A DNA stretch of 64,000 nucleotides. It comes from Nitrospinaceae bacterium. GTDB lineage: Bacteria > Nitrospinota > Nitrospinia > Nitrospinales > Nitrospinaceae. This document shows positions 36,218 to 45,133 of the stretch, in pieces; within the stretch, counting starts at the first letter, position 1, and each line of letters opens with the position of its first letter. The stretch spans positions 29,643 to 93,642 of the forward strand of contig JAJDBF010000037.1 of the NCBI GenBank assembly GCA_029261535.1, read 5' to 3'. The translations under genes and the position numbers were made by a program. The notes beneath the pieces are model-generated. The model searched no databases. It was not told where the DNA came from and saw only the letters and a program-made list of their open reading frames with translations.

Positions 36218-36580
36218 TTAAGCGGCAGTGAGTTGGGAGCGTGCGGTCTGGATGAGCGACTTGAAAGATTCCATATCGCGGATGGCCATATCAGAAAGCA
36301 CTTTGCGATCGAGTTCGATTTCGGCTCTTTTGAGACCGTTCATGAACTGGCTGTAGGTCATCCCTTCCATCCGGACAGCGGCATTGATGCGGGCAATCCA
36401 CAAGCGGCGGAATTCACGTTTGCGAACGCGGCGATCTCGATAGGCATAACATAGACCGTGCTCGACAGCTTCCCTGGCCTTTCTGAAGGCGCGGCTCCGC
36501 GCACTGCGGTAGCCTTTGGCCATACGCAGGATTTTTTTGCGGCGTTGTCTTGAGACGGTTCCGTTTGTTGCACGTGGCAT
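36218..36580 (-). CDS. rplT: 50S ribosomal protein L20
   Basis: A 120-aa basic protein with the classical L20 sequence: RQRRKKILRMAKGYRSARSR near the N-terminus, YAYRDRRVRKREFRRLWIAR in the middle, and the C-terminal half with YSQFMNGLKRAEIELDRKVL. L20 nucleates 50S assembly and often represses its own operon. It follows rpmI by 24 bases. Confidence 0.97.
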   Translation of the reverse strand: MPRATNGTVSRQRRKKILRMAKGYRSARSRAFRKAREAVEHGLCYAYRDRRVRKREFRRLWIARINAAVRMEGMTYSQFMNGLKRAEIELDRKVLSDMAIRDMESFKSLIQTARSQLTAA

Positions 36581-36604
36581 TACAAAATTCTCCTATGATC
36601 TGAC

Positions 36605-36799
36605 TTAATAAGGTATGAGCACCTGGGCTCGTTTGGCATCGGCTCCGGTGAGCACCCGGCTTTTTCTCAGATTACGTTTACGTTTGGTGGTTTTGGAAGT
36701 CAGGATGTGGCTGGTGTAAGCGGAACGCGCTTTCAGTTTGCCGTTGCCCAGCTTCTTGAAACGCTTGGCCGCACCCTTGTTCGTTTTCATTTTTGGCAT
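36605..36799 (-). CDS. rpmI: 50S ribosomal protein L35
   Basis: A 64-aa basic protein, [20 protein letters not shown] onward, with [10 protein letters not shown] in the last half. The size, sequence and position between infC and rplT are diagnostic. Confidence 0.97.
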   Translation of the reverse strand: MPKMKTNKGAAKRFKKLGNGKLKARSAYTSHILTSKTTKRKRNLRKSRVLTGADAKRAQVLIPY

Positions 36800-36870
36800 T
36801 GAATAAACTCCAGTCTGTTACGTCCTGTTTTTCTTGAATCAGTTGAGGCGAATTGTTTAGCCCTTTTCTT

Positions 36871-37446
36871 CTAGCTTTTTTCCTCGGACACTTTTTCAGT
36901 ATCCGGCTTTTTTGCAGGTTTCCCTTTTCGGTCTTTACTTTTTGGAGCCAGGATCATCGTCAGGGTCCGGCCTTCCTGTTTCGAGGTTTGTTCAACGATG
37001 GCTGTTTCCTCAGTGGCCTCAACCACGCGCTTTAAAATCCTCTCCCCATTTTGACGGTGCACGATTTCGCGGCCCCGGAAAAATATGACGACCTTGCACT
37101 TGTCTCCACCATCCAGAAACCTGATGATGTTCTTCAGCTTGAAATCATAATCGTGCTGATCGGTATTGGGTCGGAATTTGACTTCCTTGACGTGGATGAT
37201 GCGCTGGTTTTTTTTGGCTTCGTGTGCTTTTTTGTTCTGCTTGTACTTGAACTTGCCAAAATCCATTATCTTGCAAACCGGCGGGTTGGAGTTGGGGGAC
37301 ACTTCCACCAGATCCATTTCCCGGTCGCGTGCCATCTCAATAGCTTCTGCTGTAGGAAACACGCCCAACCGTTCACCGTCATCTGTTATCACTTCAACTT
37401 CTCGCACGCGAATCATGGTGTTCACGCGTTGCTTTTGCGGCTTAAT
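36871..37446 (-). CDS. infC: Translation initiation factor IF-3
   Basis: IF-3 keeps the 30S subunit free and checks the start codon. I start it at ATT 37446, giving 191 aa beginning (M)KPQKQRVNTMIRVREVEVIT. A perfect GAGGAGG lies seven bases before that ATT, and the IF-3 N-terminal pattern (R-V-N-x2-IR-x-REV) is restored, while a GTG at 37425 has no ribosome site. AUU starts in infC allow the factor to repress its own translation. The two domains, GVFPTAEAIEMARDREMDLV and the C-terminal VIFFRGREIVH, are clear. It precedes rpmI-rplT. Confidence 0.95.
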   Translation of the reverse strand: MKPQKQRVNTMIRVREVEVITDDGERLGVFPTAEAIEMARDREMDLVEVSPNSNPPVCKIMDFGKFKYKQNKKAHEAKKNQRIIHVKEVKFRPNTDQHDYDFKLKNIIRFLDGGDKCKVVIFFRGREIVHRQNGERILKRVVEATEETAIVEQTSKQEGRTLTMILAPKSKDRKGKPAKKPDTEKVSEEKS

Positions 37447-37453
37447 ACAAAAC

Positions 37454-37459
37454 CCTCCT
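37454..37459 (-). promoter_or_regulatory. Ribosome site that decides the AUU start of infC
   Basis: AGGAGG on the minus strand, seven bases upstream of the ATT codon at 37446-37444. Confidence 0.85.
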
Positions 37460-37497
37460 CAAATGAAACTGCTATTACAATTTTTACCGGGACGGCC

Positions 37498-39261
37498 TCA
37501 ACTAACGTCGATGGTTTTTTCGTCAATCTCGGTTTTCAATTGCGACAAAAAGGCCTCAATATCCATGGTCTGCGTCTCCTGTGAACGGCGACGCCGAACC
37601 GCTATCTTGGCGGATTGTGCTTCCTGATCGCCAAGAATTAGCATGTATGGGATTTTACTGATTTGGGCCTCCCTGATTTTGTACCCAATCTTCTCATTTC
37701 GCAAGTCTTTTTCCACCCGAATCCCGGCTGAAACCAGCTTTTCGTACACTTCCTCGGTGTAGGGGAAGTGTGAATCGGTGATTGGCAGTAAAATTACCTG
37801 CACCGGCGCCAGCCACATGGGGAATGCCCCGGCATAATGCTCGACCAGACAACCAAAAAATCGCTCAATCGACCCCATCAGGGCGCGGTGGATCATGATC
37901 GGCTGATGCGCTTTGCCGTCCTCACCGATATACGACATTTCAAAACGGTCCGGCAGATTAAAATCGACCTGAATGGTCGACACCTGCCAATAACGGTGCA
38001 GGCTGTCGCGAATCTTGATATCGATTTTGGGTCCGTAAAATACTCCTTCTCCGGCATCGACTTCGTACTCGAGTCCGGATTTTTCCAGCGCACCTTCGAG
38101 CGCACCGGTGGCTGTTTCCCAGGCTTGATCGGAACCGACGGATTTCTCCGGTCGCGTGCTGAGGTACACCTTGTATTCAAGAAAGCCAAACGAGCGCAGT
38201 ATGAACAATATAAAACGGAGCACGCGCAGGATTTCATTTTCGATCTGATCTTCTCTGCAGAACAAATGCGCATCGTCCTGCGTGAACCCGCGCACGCGCA
38301 AGAGGCCGTGCATCACGCCCGACCGCTCGTAGCGATAGACGGTGCCGAGCTCCGCCCAGCGCAGAGGCAGGTCGCGGTAACTGCGCAGGTGGCTTTTATA
38401 AATCTGAATATGAAACGGACAGTTCATCGGTTTCAAAACGTATTCCTGCCCGTCAACATCCATCGGCGAGAAAATGTTCTCCCGATAAAATTCCATGTGG
38501 CCGCTGGTCTGCCACAGGTCAACCTTTGCCGCGTGCGGTGTGTAAACCAGTTCGTAACCGTTCTTGTAATGCTCGCGCCGCCAGAACTCTTCCATCTCGT
38601 AACGGATTCGCGAGCCCTTCGGGTGCCAGAGGATCAGTCCCGGTCCCACGTCCTCAGACATGGTGAACAGGTCGAGCTCCTTGCCGAGTTTGCGATGGTC
38701 GCGTTTTTTGGCTTCCTCCACGCGTTCGAGATAGGATTTTAATTCCTCTTTGCTGGGCCAGCAGGTTCCATAGATGCGTTGCAGGACCGGATTTTTTTCG
38801 TCGCCGCGCCAGTAGGCGGAAGAGGTGGACAGCAGTTTGAACGCACGCAGACGTTTGGTGGTGTCGACATGTGGGCCGCGACACAGGTCAGTGAATTCGC
38901 CCTGCGTGTAAAGGGAAATGGGCTCGGTGCCATCAAGGTCCTGGATGATTTCCACTTTGAAAATTTCGTTCATCGATTTGAACAGATTGATCGCCTCATC
39001 ACGATCAAGTTCAACCCGCTTGACCTCCAGCCCCTTCTTGGCAATTTCTTTCATGCGCTTTTCAATCTTTTTCAAATCGTCCGGCACGAACGGTGTCTCG
39101 CGAAAAAAGTCGTAATAAAAACCGTCCTCGATCACCGGGCCGATGGTGACCTTGGTTTCCGGATAGAGTTGCTTGACCGCCTGCGCCATCAAATGGGCGC
39201 AACTGTGGCGGAGCGTTTCGAGATCGTATTCCACCTGCTTTTGCTCTGCTTCGTTTGCCAT
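37498..39261 (-). CDS. thrS: Threonyl-tRNA synthetase lacking the TGS domain
   Basis: A 587-aa ThrS. It begins directly in the editing domain ([14 protein letters not shown], with the HxxxH metal-like pair), so the usual roughly 60-residue N-terminal TGS domain is missing. The class II core has its zinc ligands in the segments MNCPFH, DDAHLFC and HRALMGS, and motif 2 in [21 protein letters not shown] is normal. The C-terminal anticodon-binding domain ([10 protein letters not shown] onward) is complete. It heads the thrS-infC-rpmI-rplT order, 50 bases upstream of the infC start. Confidence 0.96.
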   Translation of the reverse strand: MANEAEQKQVEYDLETLRHSCAHLMAQAVKQLYPETKVTIGPVIEDGFYYDFFRETPFVPDDLKKIEKRMKEIAKKGLEVKRVELDRDEAINLFKSMNEIFKVEIIQDLDGTEPISLYTQGEFTDLCRGPHVDTTKRLRAFKLLSTSSAYWRGDEKNPVLQRIYGTCWPSKEELKSYLERVEEAKKRDHRKLGKELDLFTMSEDVGPGLILWHPKGSRIRYEMEEFWRREHYKNGYELVYTPHAAKVDLWQTSGHMEFYRENIFSPMDVDGQEYVLKPMNCPFHIQIYKSHLRSYRDLPLRWAELGTVYRYERSGVMHGLLRVRGFTQDDAHLFCREDQIENEILRVLRFILFILRSFGFLEYKVYLSTRPEKSVGSDQAWETATGALEGALEKSGLEYEVDAGEGVFYGPKIDIKIRDSLHRYWQVSTIQVDFNLPDRFEMSYIGEDGKAHQPIMIHRALMGSIERFFGCLVEHYAGAFPMWLAPVQVILLPITDSHFPYTEEVYEKLVSAGIRVEKDLRNEKIGYKIREAQISKIPYMLILGDQEAQSAKIAVRRRRSQETQTMDIEAFLSQLKTEIDEKTIDVS

Positions 39262-39701
39262 TATTTATTCAGGGCCTTGAAAATTCGGTTTAATTTTATA
39301 AACGACTTGTCTCAAAAATACAGGAGTTGGACCCACTTAAGCGTTTCCACAAGGTCCCCGTTAGCTGACCGTTAGGTCCGGTGGGGCGATGTGCAACCTG
39401 CCGGGGAACAACACCGGGATTTTATCCCTCGTGCGCCACCTTGCGCTCCTCGCGGAGGGCGACGTAGGCTATAAAAAAAGATTAATGAGCGCACTTGTTA
39501 AAGAACCGCTATTCGCGTTCTTAATGGCTGACCTTTTAAATGCACAGATTTTATTTTTAGCGTGGAGAAAAGTTTCTGGTCTACAGGTTCCCGGCAGACT
39601 TTACGCCGGGCATCCACTTTGCCGTCTGTTTTCCCAACACAGACAAACGCACCGGTAAACCGGCCAGTTCCAGGGGAATTCGGACTGACGGGCTCCGGGT
39701 A
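39262..39701. repeat. 440-bp repeat-bearing gap
   Basis: Holds CTGACCGTTAGGTCCGGTGG (about 39364), CTTGCGCTCCTCGCGGAGGGC (about 39442) and a copy of the AAGAACCGCTATTCGCGTTC palindrome (39502). No gene. Confidence 0.65.
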
Positions 39702-39773
39702 TAGGCGCGGGCGGTTTCGAACCGCCGACCCCTTGCATGTCAAGCAAGTACTCTACCCCTGAGCTACGCGCCT
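39702..39773 (-). tRNA. tRNA-Val(GAC)
   Basis: The acceptor AGGCGCG/CGCGCCT, D-arm GCTCAGGGGTAGAG, anticodon arm CTTGC-TTGACAT-GCAAG and T-arm GGCGG-TTCGAAA-CCGCC fold as a complete 72-nt tRNA with discriminator A. The anticodon is GAC, reading valine codons GUC/GUU. CCA is not encoded. Confidence 0.95.
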
Positions 39774-40394
39774 GTGATCACGGTAAACAAGCATTCTATG
39801 GATATGGACCGTTTTGTCAAGTTCAAAGGGGTCAGCACGTCTACAAAATATACTATTTAATTCAAGGGTTTAGGGGGGCTGTCGCGGAGCCTGCTCTGAG
39901 CCTGGAGTCTGTCGAAGAGAAGGGGCCAACTCAATACACTTTGCTATGCGCTCATTCAAGAATGCGAATAGCAGTTCTTGAACATTCATGTATGACTAAA
40001 GGAAAACATATTTATGATGCGCTGAGAAAAGGCTGACCACGCCAATCCAGCCAGCCGCCTCACCATTTTGTTTTAGCCAGACTTAAAATGGTCAAAAAAA
40101 TAGGGAAGGAGCCACAGCCCCTTCCCCGGAAAATTATATACCCTTGGAACACGAATCAAGCGATCAGCTAATTGGGACCTGGCGGGTGCTCCGCGCACGG
40201 CGGACATTCAAGAACGCGAATAGCGGTTCTTGAACAATTGCGCTCAGTAAATATTGTTGCTCTTGAAAGGTTTGCCCTCCGCCAGGAGCGCGAGAAGGTG
40301 CTTGCCGCACGGGTGGCAGACAAAACTTGGTGAAGCACTCAATAGTTACTGATAGCTCACGTCGCCCTCCGCCAGGAGCGCGAGGTGGTGGTTA
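39774..40394. repeat. 621-bp repeat-rich gap
   Basis: Two TTCAAGAA-x-GCGAATAGC palindromes (39954-39982, 40206-40234), a GAGCCTGGAGTCTGTCGAAG unit (about 39898) and several CCGCCAGGAGCGCGAGGTGG-like units (40270-40392). No gene. Confidence 0.7.
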
Positions 40395-40613
40395 TTATTT
40401 TTTGGCTTGCAGGGTTTTTACTTCCTGTTCCAGTCGATTGACTACCGGCATGATTTGCTGAACCTGATAATGCAGAGCCAGCACTTCTTTTTCAAGCTGA
40501 ACCACGCGGTCCGCGAGTTTGCCTTTTTTATCAGGACGGTCGCTTGCCTGTGCGGGCATGAAGGCGACGAGGGCGGCGAGCAGAATGGTTCCAACGATGA
40601 GTGTGTTTTTCAT
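40395..40613 (-). CDS. Small exported coiled-coil protein
   Basis: A 72-aa protein with a signal peptide (LIVGTILLAALVAFMPAQAS) and a mature coiled coil of about 45 residues (heptads in VVQLEKEVLALHYQVQQIMP). It would be periplasmic and may oligomerise or serve as a small stress or adaptor protein. It is a single gene next to repeats; no family recognised. Confidence 0.65.
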   Translation of the reverse strand: MKNTLIVGTILLAALVAFMPAQASDRPDKKGKLADRVVQLEKEVLALHYQVQQIMPVVNRLEQEVKTLQAKK

Positions 40614-40881
40614 AAAATGTTTCCCCCAGAAAAAATTTGGATGTGCCCGAAGGCTTGATTAGGAACTCCTCCAACTCAAAACTTTTCTTGGGACGCTTGC
40701 CCCGGCAGAAAAAGTTGATGAAGAAGCTCCGTGGAGTTTATCGTTGCTTTAAAAAACAGGCGTTCTTTGGAGCAACTGTCTCGAGTTTATCTAAAAAGAT
40801 TTGTGTGTTGCAATGGGCAATATGTGAAATTTTGATTAAATTTTCTTTATCTTTGAGGGGCTTGGTTTAACCGGGCTTAGT

Positions 40882-41045
40882 TCAAGGTTTTTCCTGCAGT
40901 TCCTCTTTTGTGATATCGCAATCCCTCAAGAGTCTGCTTAACAAACCGGGTCCTATTATTTCCCCGGAATGCACGGGGACAACGCAACAACGCCCGTCAT
41001 CATGCTTCCTGAAAAAATGACTGCCCCCGCTACTTCTGACCCGGA
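40882..41045 (-). pseudogene. HicA toxin, N-terminally truncated remnant
   Basis: The minus-strand frame reads GGSHFFRKHDDGRCCVVPVH, then SGEIIGPGLLSRLLRDCDIT, then KEELQEKP and a stop. This is the HicA fold: catalytic His in GSH, the DGR strand, VPVH, IGPGLL and the final helix. HicA toxins are small RNases paired with HicB. The first 20-25 residues and any start codon are absent; the upstream sequence belongs to the end of the STN-domain gene and hits a stop in this frame. No HicB-like gene is seen, so this is a relic. Confidence 0.75.
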
Positions 41046-41782
41046 AACTGTGGTGGCAGGGGGAGGCCGACTTCGTTCAGGAAAATGGCAAGTGCGGGGT
41101 CGTTCAAAATATGCGGCGGGATGGGATAGTTCTTCGGCAGATTCGCCCCATCGCGATCCAGTCCGTATTTACGTTTGATACTTTCGGGAATTTCAACATT
41201 ACTGGCGACGATGTAATTCAGGATGCCGGGCTCCATCAAAATATGCGCCGGTAATTTCGCCAGCGGGTGGTTCAGGTCCTCTTTCATTTGATCAGAATTG
41301 ACAAAATCCCGGGCCCGGCGTTTGCTACGTGATGTGCGACCGCTGGGCTCATCGCCTGCACCGGAAGGGGCGACCACGACTTTTGGCCTGGCCGGAGCCA
41401 CGGCCTGCTCACCGGGCTCGTATTCTCCGATGCCTACAATTTTAACACGACTGGATGTGTCGTCTTCGGTCCAGAATTCCATTTTTGAAAAATACTCGAG
41501 CAAGGCCTGCGTCAGCGATTTCCAGTCTTCGGCATGTAAGTCAGCCGACATGGGGGTATCCGCAAGGTCGTCCGGATAGGAAAAACCGATTCCGCTATGC
41601 TCGCTGATGACTGTCAGCACCTGGCTCAACGCTTCCTGATCTACCTGTAGATGGATGCTATTTTTATCCTCTGTCAGACTGCCGGACTGGAGAGTCGATG
41701 CCCCGAACGCCGAGCTTTGCAAAAGAAGAAATATCAGGACGAGTGCCCAGCATGCCATCATTTTAAAGACTGTCATTTTCAT
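41030..41782 (-). CDS. Exported protein with an STN-like domain
   Basis: A 250-aa protein with a signal peptide (MMACWALVLIFLLLQSSAFG). The first mature domain (about 40-105, IHLQVDQEALSQVLTVISEH then SGIGFSYPDDL) resembles the secretin/TonB short N-terminal (STN) domain. The rest is proline-rich and includes AHILMEPGILNYIVASNVEI and PPHILNDPALAIFLNEVGLP. GAGG lies nine bases before the ATG at 41782. It is 34 bases beyond the adjacent head-repeat gene on the same strand. A periplasmic adaptor role is likely; the exact function is unknown. Confidence 0.65.
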   Translation of the reverse strand: MKMTVFKMMACWALVLIFLLLQSSAFGASTLQSGSLTEDKNSIHLQVDQEALSQVLTVISEHSGIGFSYPDDLADTPMSADLHAEDWKSLTQALLEYFSKMEFWTEDDTSSRVKIVGIGEYEPGEQAVAPARPKVVVAPSGAGDEPSGRTSRSKRRARDFVNSDQMKEDLNHPLAKLPAHILMEPGILNYIVASNVEIPESIKRKYGLDRDGANLPKNYPIPPHILNDPALAIFLNEVGLPLPPQFPGQK

Positions 41783-41815
41783 CTTGCGTTGCCTCACAGA
41801 TTCAACTCCGATTCA

Positions 41816-42877
41816 TCAGTTGCATTTGACGCTGATTGGGCTCCCGGCGGTTTGTATTAAACCTCCGCATACATGGGAGATGGCACCCGAGGCCGAATTG
41901 CTCAACCCACCACCAACACTGCTGATTATACCAGCGGCGCGGTTGTTGAGCCCACCATTAACATTGGAATAGTCACCTGTTGACTGATTTTCCAGCCCTC
42001 CGGTAATTCCACTGCCAATGCCGATCGCCTGGTTGAGGGAACCGGAAGTTACGCTACTGAAATTGCCCGTGGCCTGGTTTTGCAGACCCCCAAGATTCGC
42101 GCCAAAATCGCCCGATGCAACATTCAGAAGACCGCCAAAGCTTGTGCTGAAGGCACCTGAAGCCGAGTTATTCTGACCACTACCTGCACTCGCACCCAAA
42201 CCGGCGGCCTGATTCAGGCTACCGGCGAATACGGATGAAAATGGACCGAGAGCCTGATTGCGCTCGCCACCGGTGACTGTTGCATAGGTCCCCGAAATCC
42301 AGTTGTTAAGTCCAGACACGATGCCACCGAAACTCATATAATTGTTTCCCTTGCCAACCACCAGATTATGCGATCCGGTTTTCTGGGAAGAGGGGCCCGT
42401 GCCCAGGTAGGGGAACATGTCTTCATTATATCCAATGATAATATTGCCAAGCCCATTGGTGGAACCATCTGTTGCACCCGACCCATTGTTGACCTGCAAG
42501 TTCATTCCGTGAAATACAAGGTTTTCATCAATGCGCTCCGTGCCGCTTAACAGTACCTGCAATTCCTGCACGTCAGCCTGTAATGCATTGAACTCAAAAA
42601 TAGTCGGGCCGGATGTGGCATTGACACCCTCTGCATTATTTGAATTTTCCGATAGTTTTTGTCTGGCAAGGTTTCGGACCCATTTTTTAAGGAGAGTGAT
42701 TTGACTTTTCAGTTCCCGGTTGCTGGCCTCGAGTGCCTGCAATCGTTTGTCTTGGGGCTCGGTCGCCCAAGTAGAAGGGGCCAGAACACTGCCGGCCAGA
42801 ATCAGAGCGCACAAGATTCCAAGGGCTTTCTTGCGTAATCGTTTTGGATTTTTTGTTGGACCAGAATGGATTAACAT
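41816..42877 (-). CDS. Exported coiled-coil protein with YadA-head-like repeats, no visible anchor
   Basis: A 353-aa protein. The ATG at 42877 with GGGGAGG upstream gives a signal peptide (ALGILCALILAGSVLAPSTWA); the upstream extension is not needed. A coiled coil (about 45-110) is followed by about ten 14-16-residue repeats such as GGLLNVASGDFGANLGG and SGSLNQAIGIGSGITGG. The repeats resemble the left-handed parallel beta-roll of trimeric autotransporter heads. The C-terminus ends in these repeats, so the usual membrane-anchor barrel is missing. It may be released, or attached by another protein. Confidence 0.7.
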   Translation of the reverse strand: MLIHSGPTKNPKRLRKKALGILCALILAGSVLAPSTWATEPQDKRLQALEASNRELKSQITLLKKWVRNLARQKLSENSNNAEGVNATSGPTIFEFNALQADVQELQVLLSGTERIDENLVFHGMNLQVNNGSGATDGSTNGLGNIIIGYNEDMFPYLGTGPSSQKTGSHNLVVGKGNNYMSFGGIVSGLNNWISGTYATVTGGERNQALGPFSSVFAGSLNQAAGLGASAGSGQNNSASGAFSTSFGGLLNVASGDFGANLGGLQNQATGNFSSVTSGSLNQAIGIGSGITGGLENQSTGDYSNVNGGLNNRAAGIISSVGGGLSNSASGAISHVCGGLIQTAGSPISVKCN

Positions 42878-43312
42878 CTTTCCTCCCCGGTTTGTTTTAA
42901 AAAAATATTTCCCCAAACTTCTGACGCTGGCAACCTTTGTCAAAAAAATGTGGCAAGAAGCTAAGAGTTTCAGAGGATCGTAAAAAGTGATCAAGCCACA
43001 AAAATAATGAACCGCTATTATCGGGCAACCAGACTCAAACAGCAATTATTTTTGGGAGCGAGAAATCGGGCTGGCGCAGGGGAGAGCTTTGTCTAGCTCA
43101 AAAAATAAAAATCCAGCGCGAGATTCTTCGCGGAGCCTGTCCTGAGCCTGTCGAAGGGCTCAGAATGACAGTTCATTGATTTTATGTGTCACATTCACGA
43201 ACGCGGCTAGCGGTTCTTGAACAAGTACGCTCAATAATTATTGTTTGCTCAAAGGTGGTTAACCCGTTCGCCGTGCGCGGAGCACCCGCAAGGTGGCGCG
43301 AGGTGGTGGGGG
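42878..43312. repeat. 435-bp gap with dispersed repeats
   Basis: Holds CCTGTCCTGAGCCTGTCGAAG (about 43138), an AACGCGGCTAGCGGTTCTTGA palindrome copy (43194-43222) and CGCAAGGTGGCGCGAGGTGG (about 43288). The STN/YadA-like unit's promoter is probably near its left end (42890-42960). No gene. Confidence 0.65.
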
Positions 43313-43576
43313 TCAGCCGACGGGTTGGTGGTCTTTCAGGCGGGGTGACAGATATTCCACACAACTGCTGAGGGTCACCAGTTGCTGGTAATCGTCTTCG
43401 GGGACTTCCAGGTTGAACCGTTTTCTCAGTTCCATGACAATATCGAGGAAATCCATGGAGTCGAGGTCGAACTGATCGCGCAGTTTTACCTCATCCTGGA
43501 TTCCCGCCAGGTCTTCATCCGGGGCAATATCAGCAATAATGCTAAGAATAGAATTTCTTACTTCTTCACGCGTCAT
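43313..43576 (-). CDS. Acyl carrier protein
   Basis: An 87-aa ACP with the phosphopantetheine serine in FDLDSMDFLDIVMEL. Start at the ATG at 43576, with AAGGAGA upstream; the TTG at 43582 is less likely. It is coded directly after a ketosynthase gene and probably works with it. The sequence differs from housekeeping AcpP (longer, with a basic tail ending RLKDHQPVG), suggesting a dedicated carrier for a special acyl chain. Confidence 0.9.
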   Translation of the reverse strand: MTREEVRNSILSIIADIAPDEDLAGIQDEVKLRDQFDLDSMDFLDIVMELRKRFNLEVPEDDYQQLVTLSSCVEYLSPRLKDHQPVG

Positions 43577-43642
43577 CCACAATCTCCTTATGTGGACCAG
43601 ATTCTAGGCAAAACCGGCGTGCTTTTCAAGGGGTTAAGCCTA

Positions 43643-44893
43643 TTATTTTACAAATCTTTTTACAATAAGCACCGAGTTGATGCCAAGCATGCCGAACGAA
43701 TTGTTCATGATGACATCGACCCGGTCCACTTTTTCCGGCGAATTGGCGACCAAACCGGGCAATTCGCATTCGGGATCAAGCTCATCCAGGTTGATGGTGG
43801 GGTGCACCACCGAGTCCTCCAGCGATGGCAGGTTGCCGGTCAATTCCAGCACACCCGCCGCCCCCATGGTGTGGCCGATGTAGCTTTTGGTGTTGTTGAT
43901 CCGGATGCGCGAATTATTTGCAAACACCTCGCGGATGGCCTTGACCTCCTGAATGTCCCCCAACTGTGTGGCGGTGGCGTGTGAACTGAGCAGATCAACA
44001 TCGTTCGCTGTCATGCCAGCGCGTTCAAGGGCCAGCCGCATGGCTTCGGCCTGCCTCTCCGGATGCGGCAGGATATAGTCGTAGGCATCGGAGTTGATGG
44101 AATGCCCGGCAATCTCGGCGATAATTTTGGCACCGCGCTTGAGCGCGTCCGGCAAACGCTCCAGCACATAGATACAGCCGCCTTCCGAGCAAACAATGCC
44201 GTTGCGGTTTTTGTCGAACGGTCGCGACGCTTTTGTCGGGTCGGCGTGGTGCGCCAGCGCGCCTTCGCTGTTGAAACTGGCGAATATGCCGAAGGTGTGG
44301 ATCGATTCAGACACCCCACCCGCGAGGGCCAAATCGACTTCACCCAGACGGAGCATCTGGGCTCCTTGAATCACGCCCATGTTACCGGCGGCGCAGGCGG
44401 CACCGATGGTATAGTGCGGGCCGGTGATGCCCATGTTGAGGGTGACTTCGCCCGCCGGATTGTTCGCCACCGTTCGCGGGTTGTGGTGGTGCGACCAGAA
44501 TTTGGTGTCGTACTGGTACTGCGAAATGTTGAAGACTTCGTTCTCGGTCTCGACGTTGCCGTGCTCGGTCACCCCGATATAAACGCCGACTTTTGATTTT
44601 TCCACCGCGTCCCAGTCAATACTGCCATCCGCCACCGCCTCGCGTGAGCAATAGATGGCAACGGACCCGGCGCGGGTGCCACGGCGCAAGGCCTTTTTCT
44701 TCTGGTGCCGCAATTCGTCGAAATTGCAGACCCCGGCGAGAACGTCGCCCATGTAACGCGTTTCAAAGTGGACGACTCCAGATTTACCGTCGAGCAAGGC
44801 CTGCCGATATTCAGGCAAAGAGTCGCCGTTAGGCGCGGTCAGCCCAATGCCGGTGATCACAATTCGCTGTTCGTCAGGAAGATTTGAAGTCAT
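43643..44893 (-). CDS. Ketosynthase (FabF/KAS II type)
   Basis: A 416-aa 3-oxoacyl-ACP synthase. The catalytic residues are Cys167 (YTIGAACAAGNMGV), His305 (SSHATATQLGD) and His341 (YIGHTMGAAG). The second motif reads SHATAT where housekeeping FabF has AHGTAT, so a Gly is replaced by Ala in the active-site loop. It condenses malonyl-ACP with an acyl primer. It is followed by an ACP gene and preceded by an RND exporter. The variant motif and the context suggest a specialised cycle and not the general FabF. Confidence 0.9.
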   Translation of the reverse strand: MTSNLPDEQRIVITGIGLTAPNGDSLPEYRQALLDGKSGVVHFETRYMGDVLAGVCNFDELRHQKKKALRRGTRAGSVAIYCSREAVADGSIDWDAVEKSKVGVYIGVTEHGNVETENEVFNISQYQYDTKFWSHHHNPRTVANNPAGEVTLNMGITGPHYTIGAACAAGNMGVIQGAQMLRLGEVDLALAGGVSESIHTFGIFASFNSEGALAHHADPTKASRPFDKNRNGIVCSEGGCIYVLERLPDALKRGAKIIAEIAGHSINSDAYDYILPHPERQAEAMRLALERAGMTANDVDLLSSHATATQLGDIQEVKAIREVFANNSRIRINNTKSYIGHTMGAAGVLELTGNLPSLEDSVVHPTINLDELDPECELPGLVANSPEKVDRVDVIMNNSFGMLGINSVLIVKRFVK

Positions 44894-45133
44894 AAAAAAA
44901 ATGGGTGATTGGTATCTACAGTTATAAAGAGACCCTGACCATAATTCAAGGAGAGCTTTTCATAACTCAAAAAGTAAGGTCCAAGGCAAGATTCGGAGTT
45001 TATCCTGAGCCTGTCGAAGGGCTTCGCTCAGAATGACATTGCGAAGGTTTTTTGTTGCCCCACCGGACCTGGCGGTCAGCCAACGGCAAGCATGTCGCGA
45101 TGCGCTCTAATAATATTGTTGGTTCTTAAACGG
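44894..45133. repeat. 240-bp dispersed repeat block
   Basis: Contains TATCCTGAGCCTGTCGAAGG (45000), a GCGATGCGCTCTAATAATAT unit (about 45096) and GCCCCACCGCCAGGTGGCCC (45142 onward, overlapping the 3' end of the exporter gene). Confidence 0.65.

Noticed and set aside
40637..40870. Plus-strand 77-codon frame
   Set aside because: Basic, Cys-containing low-quality frame with no ribosome site.
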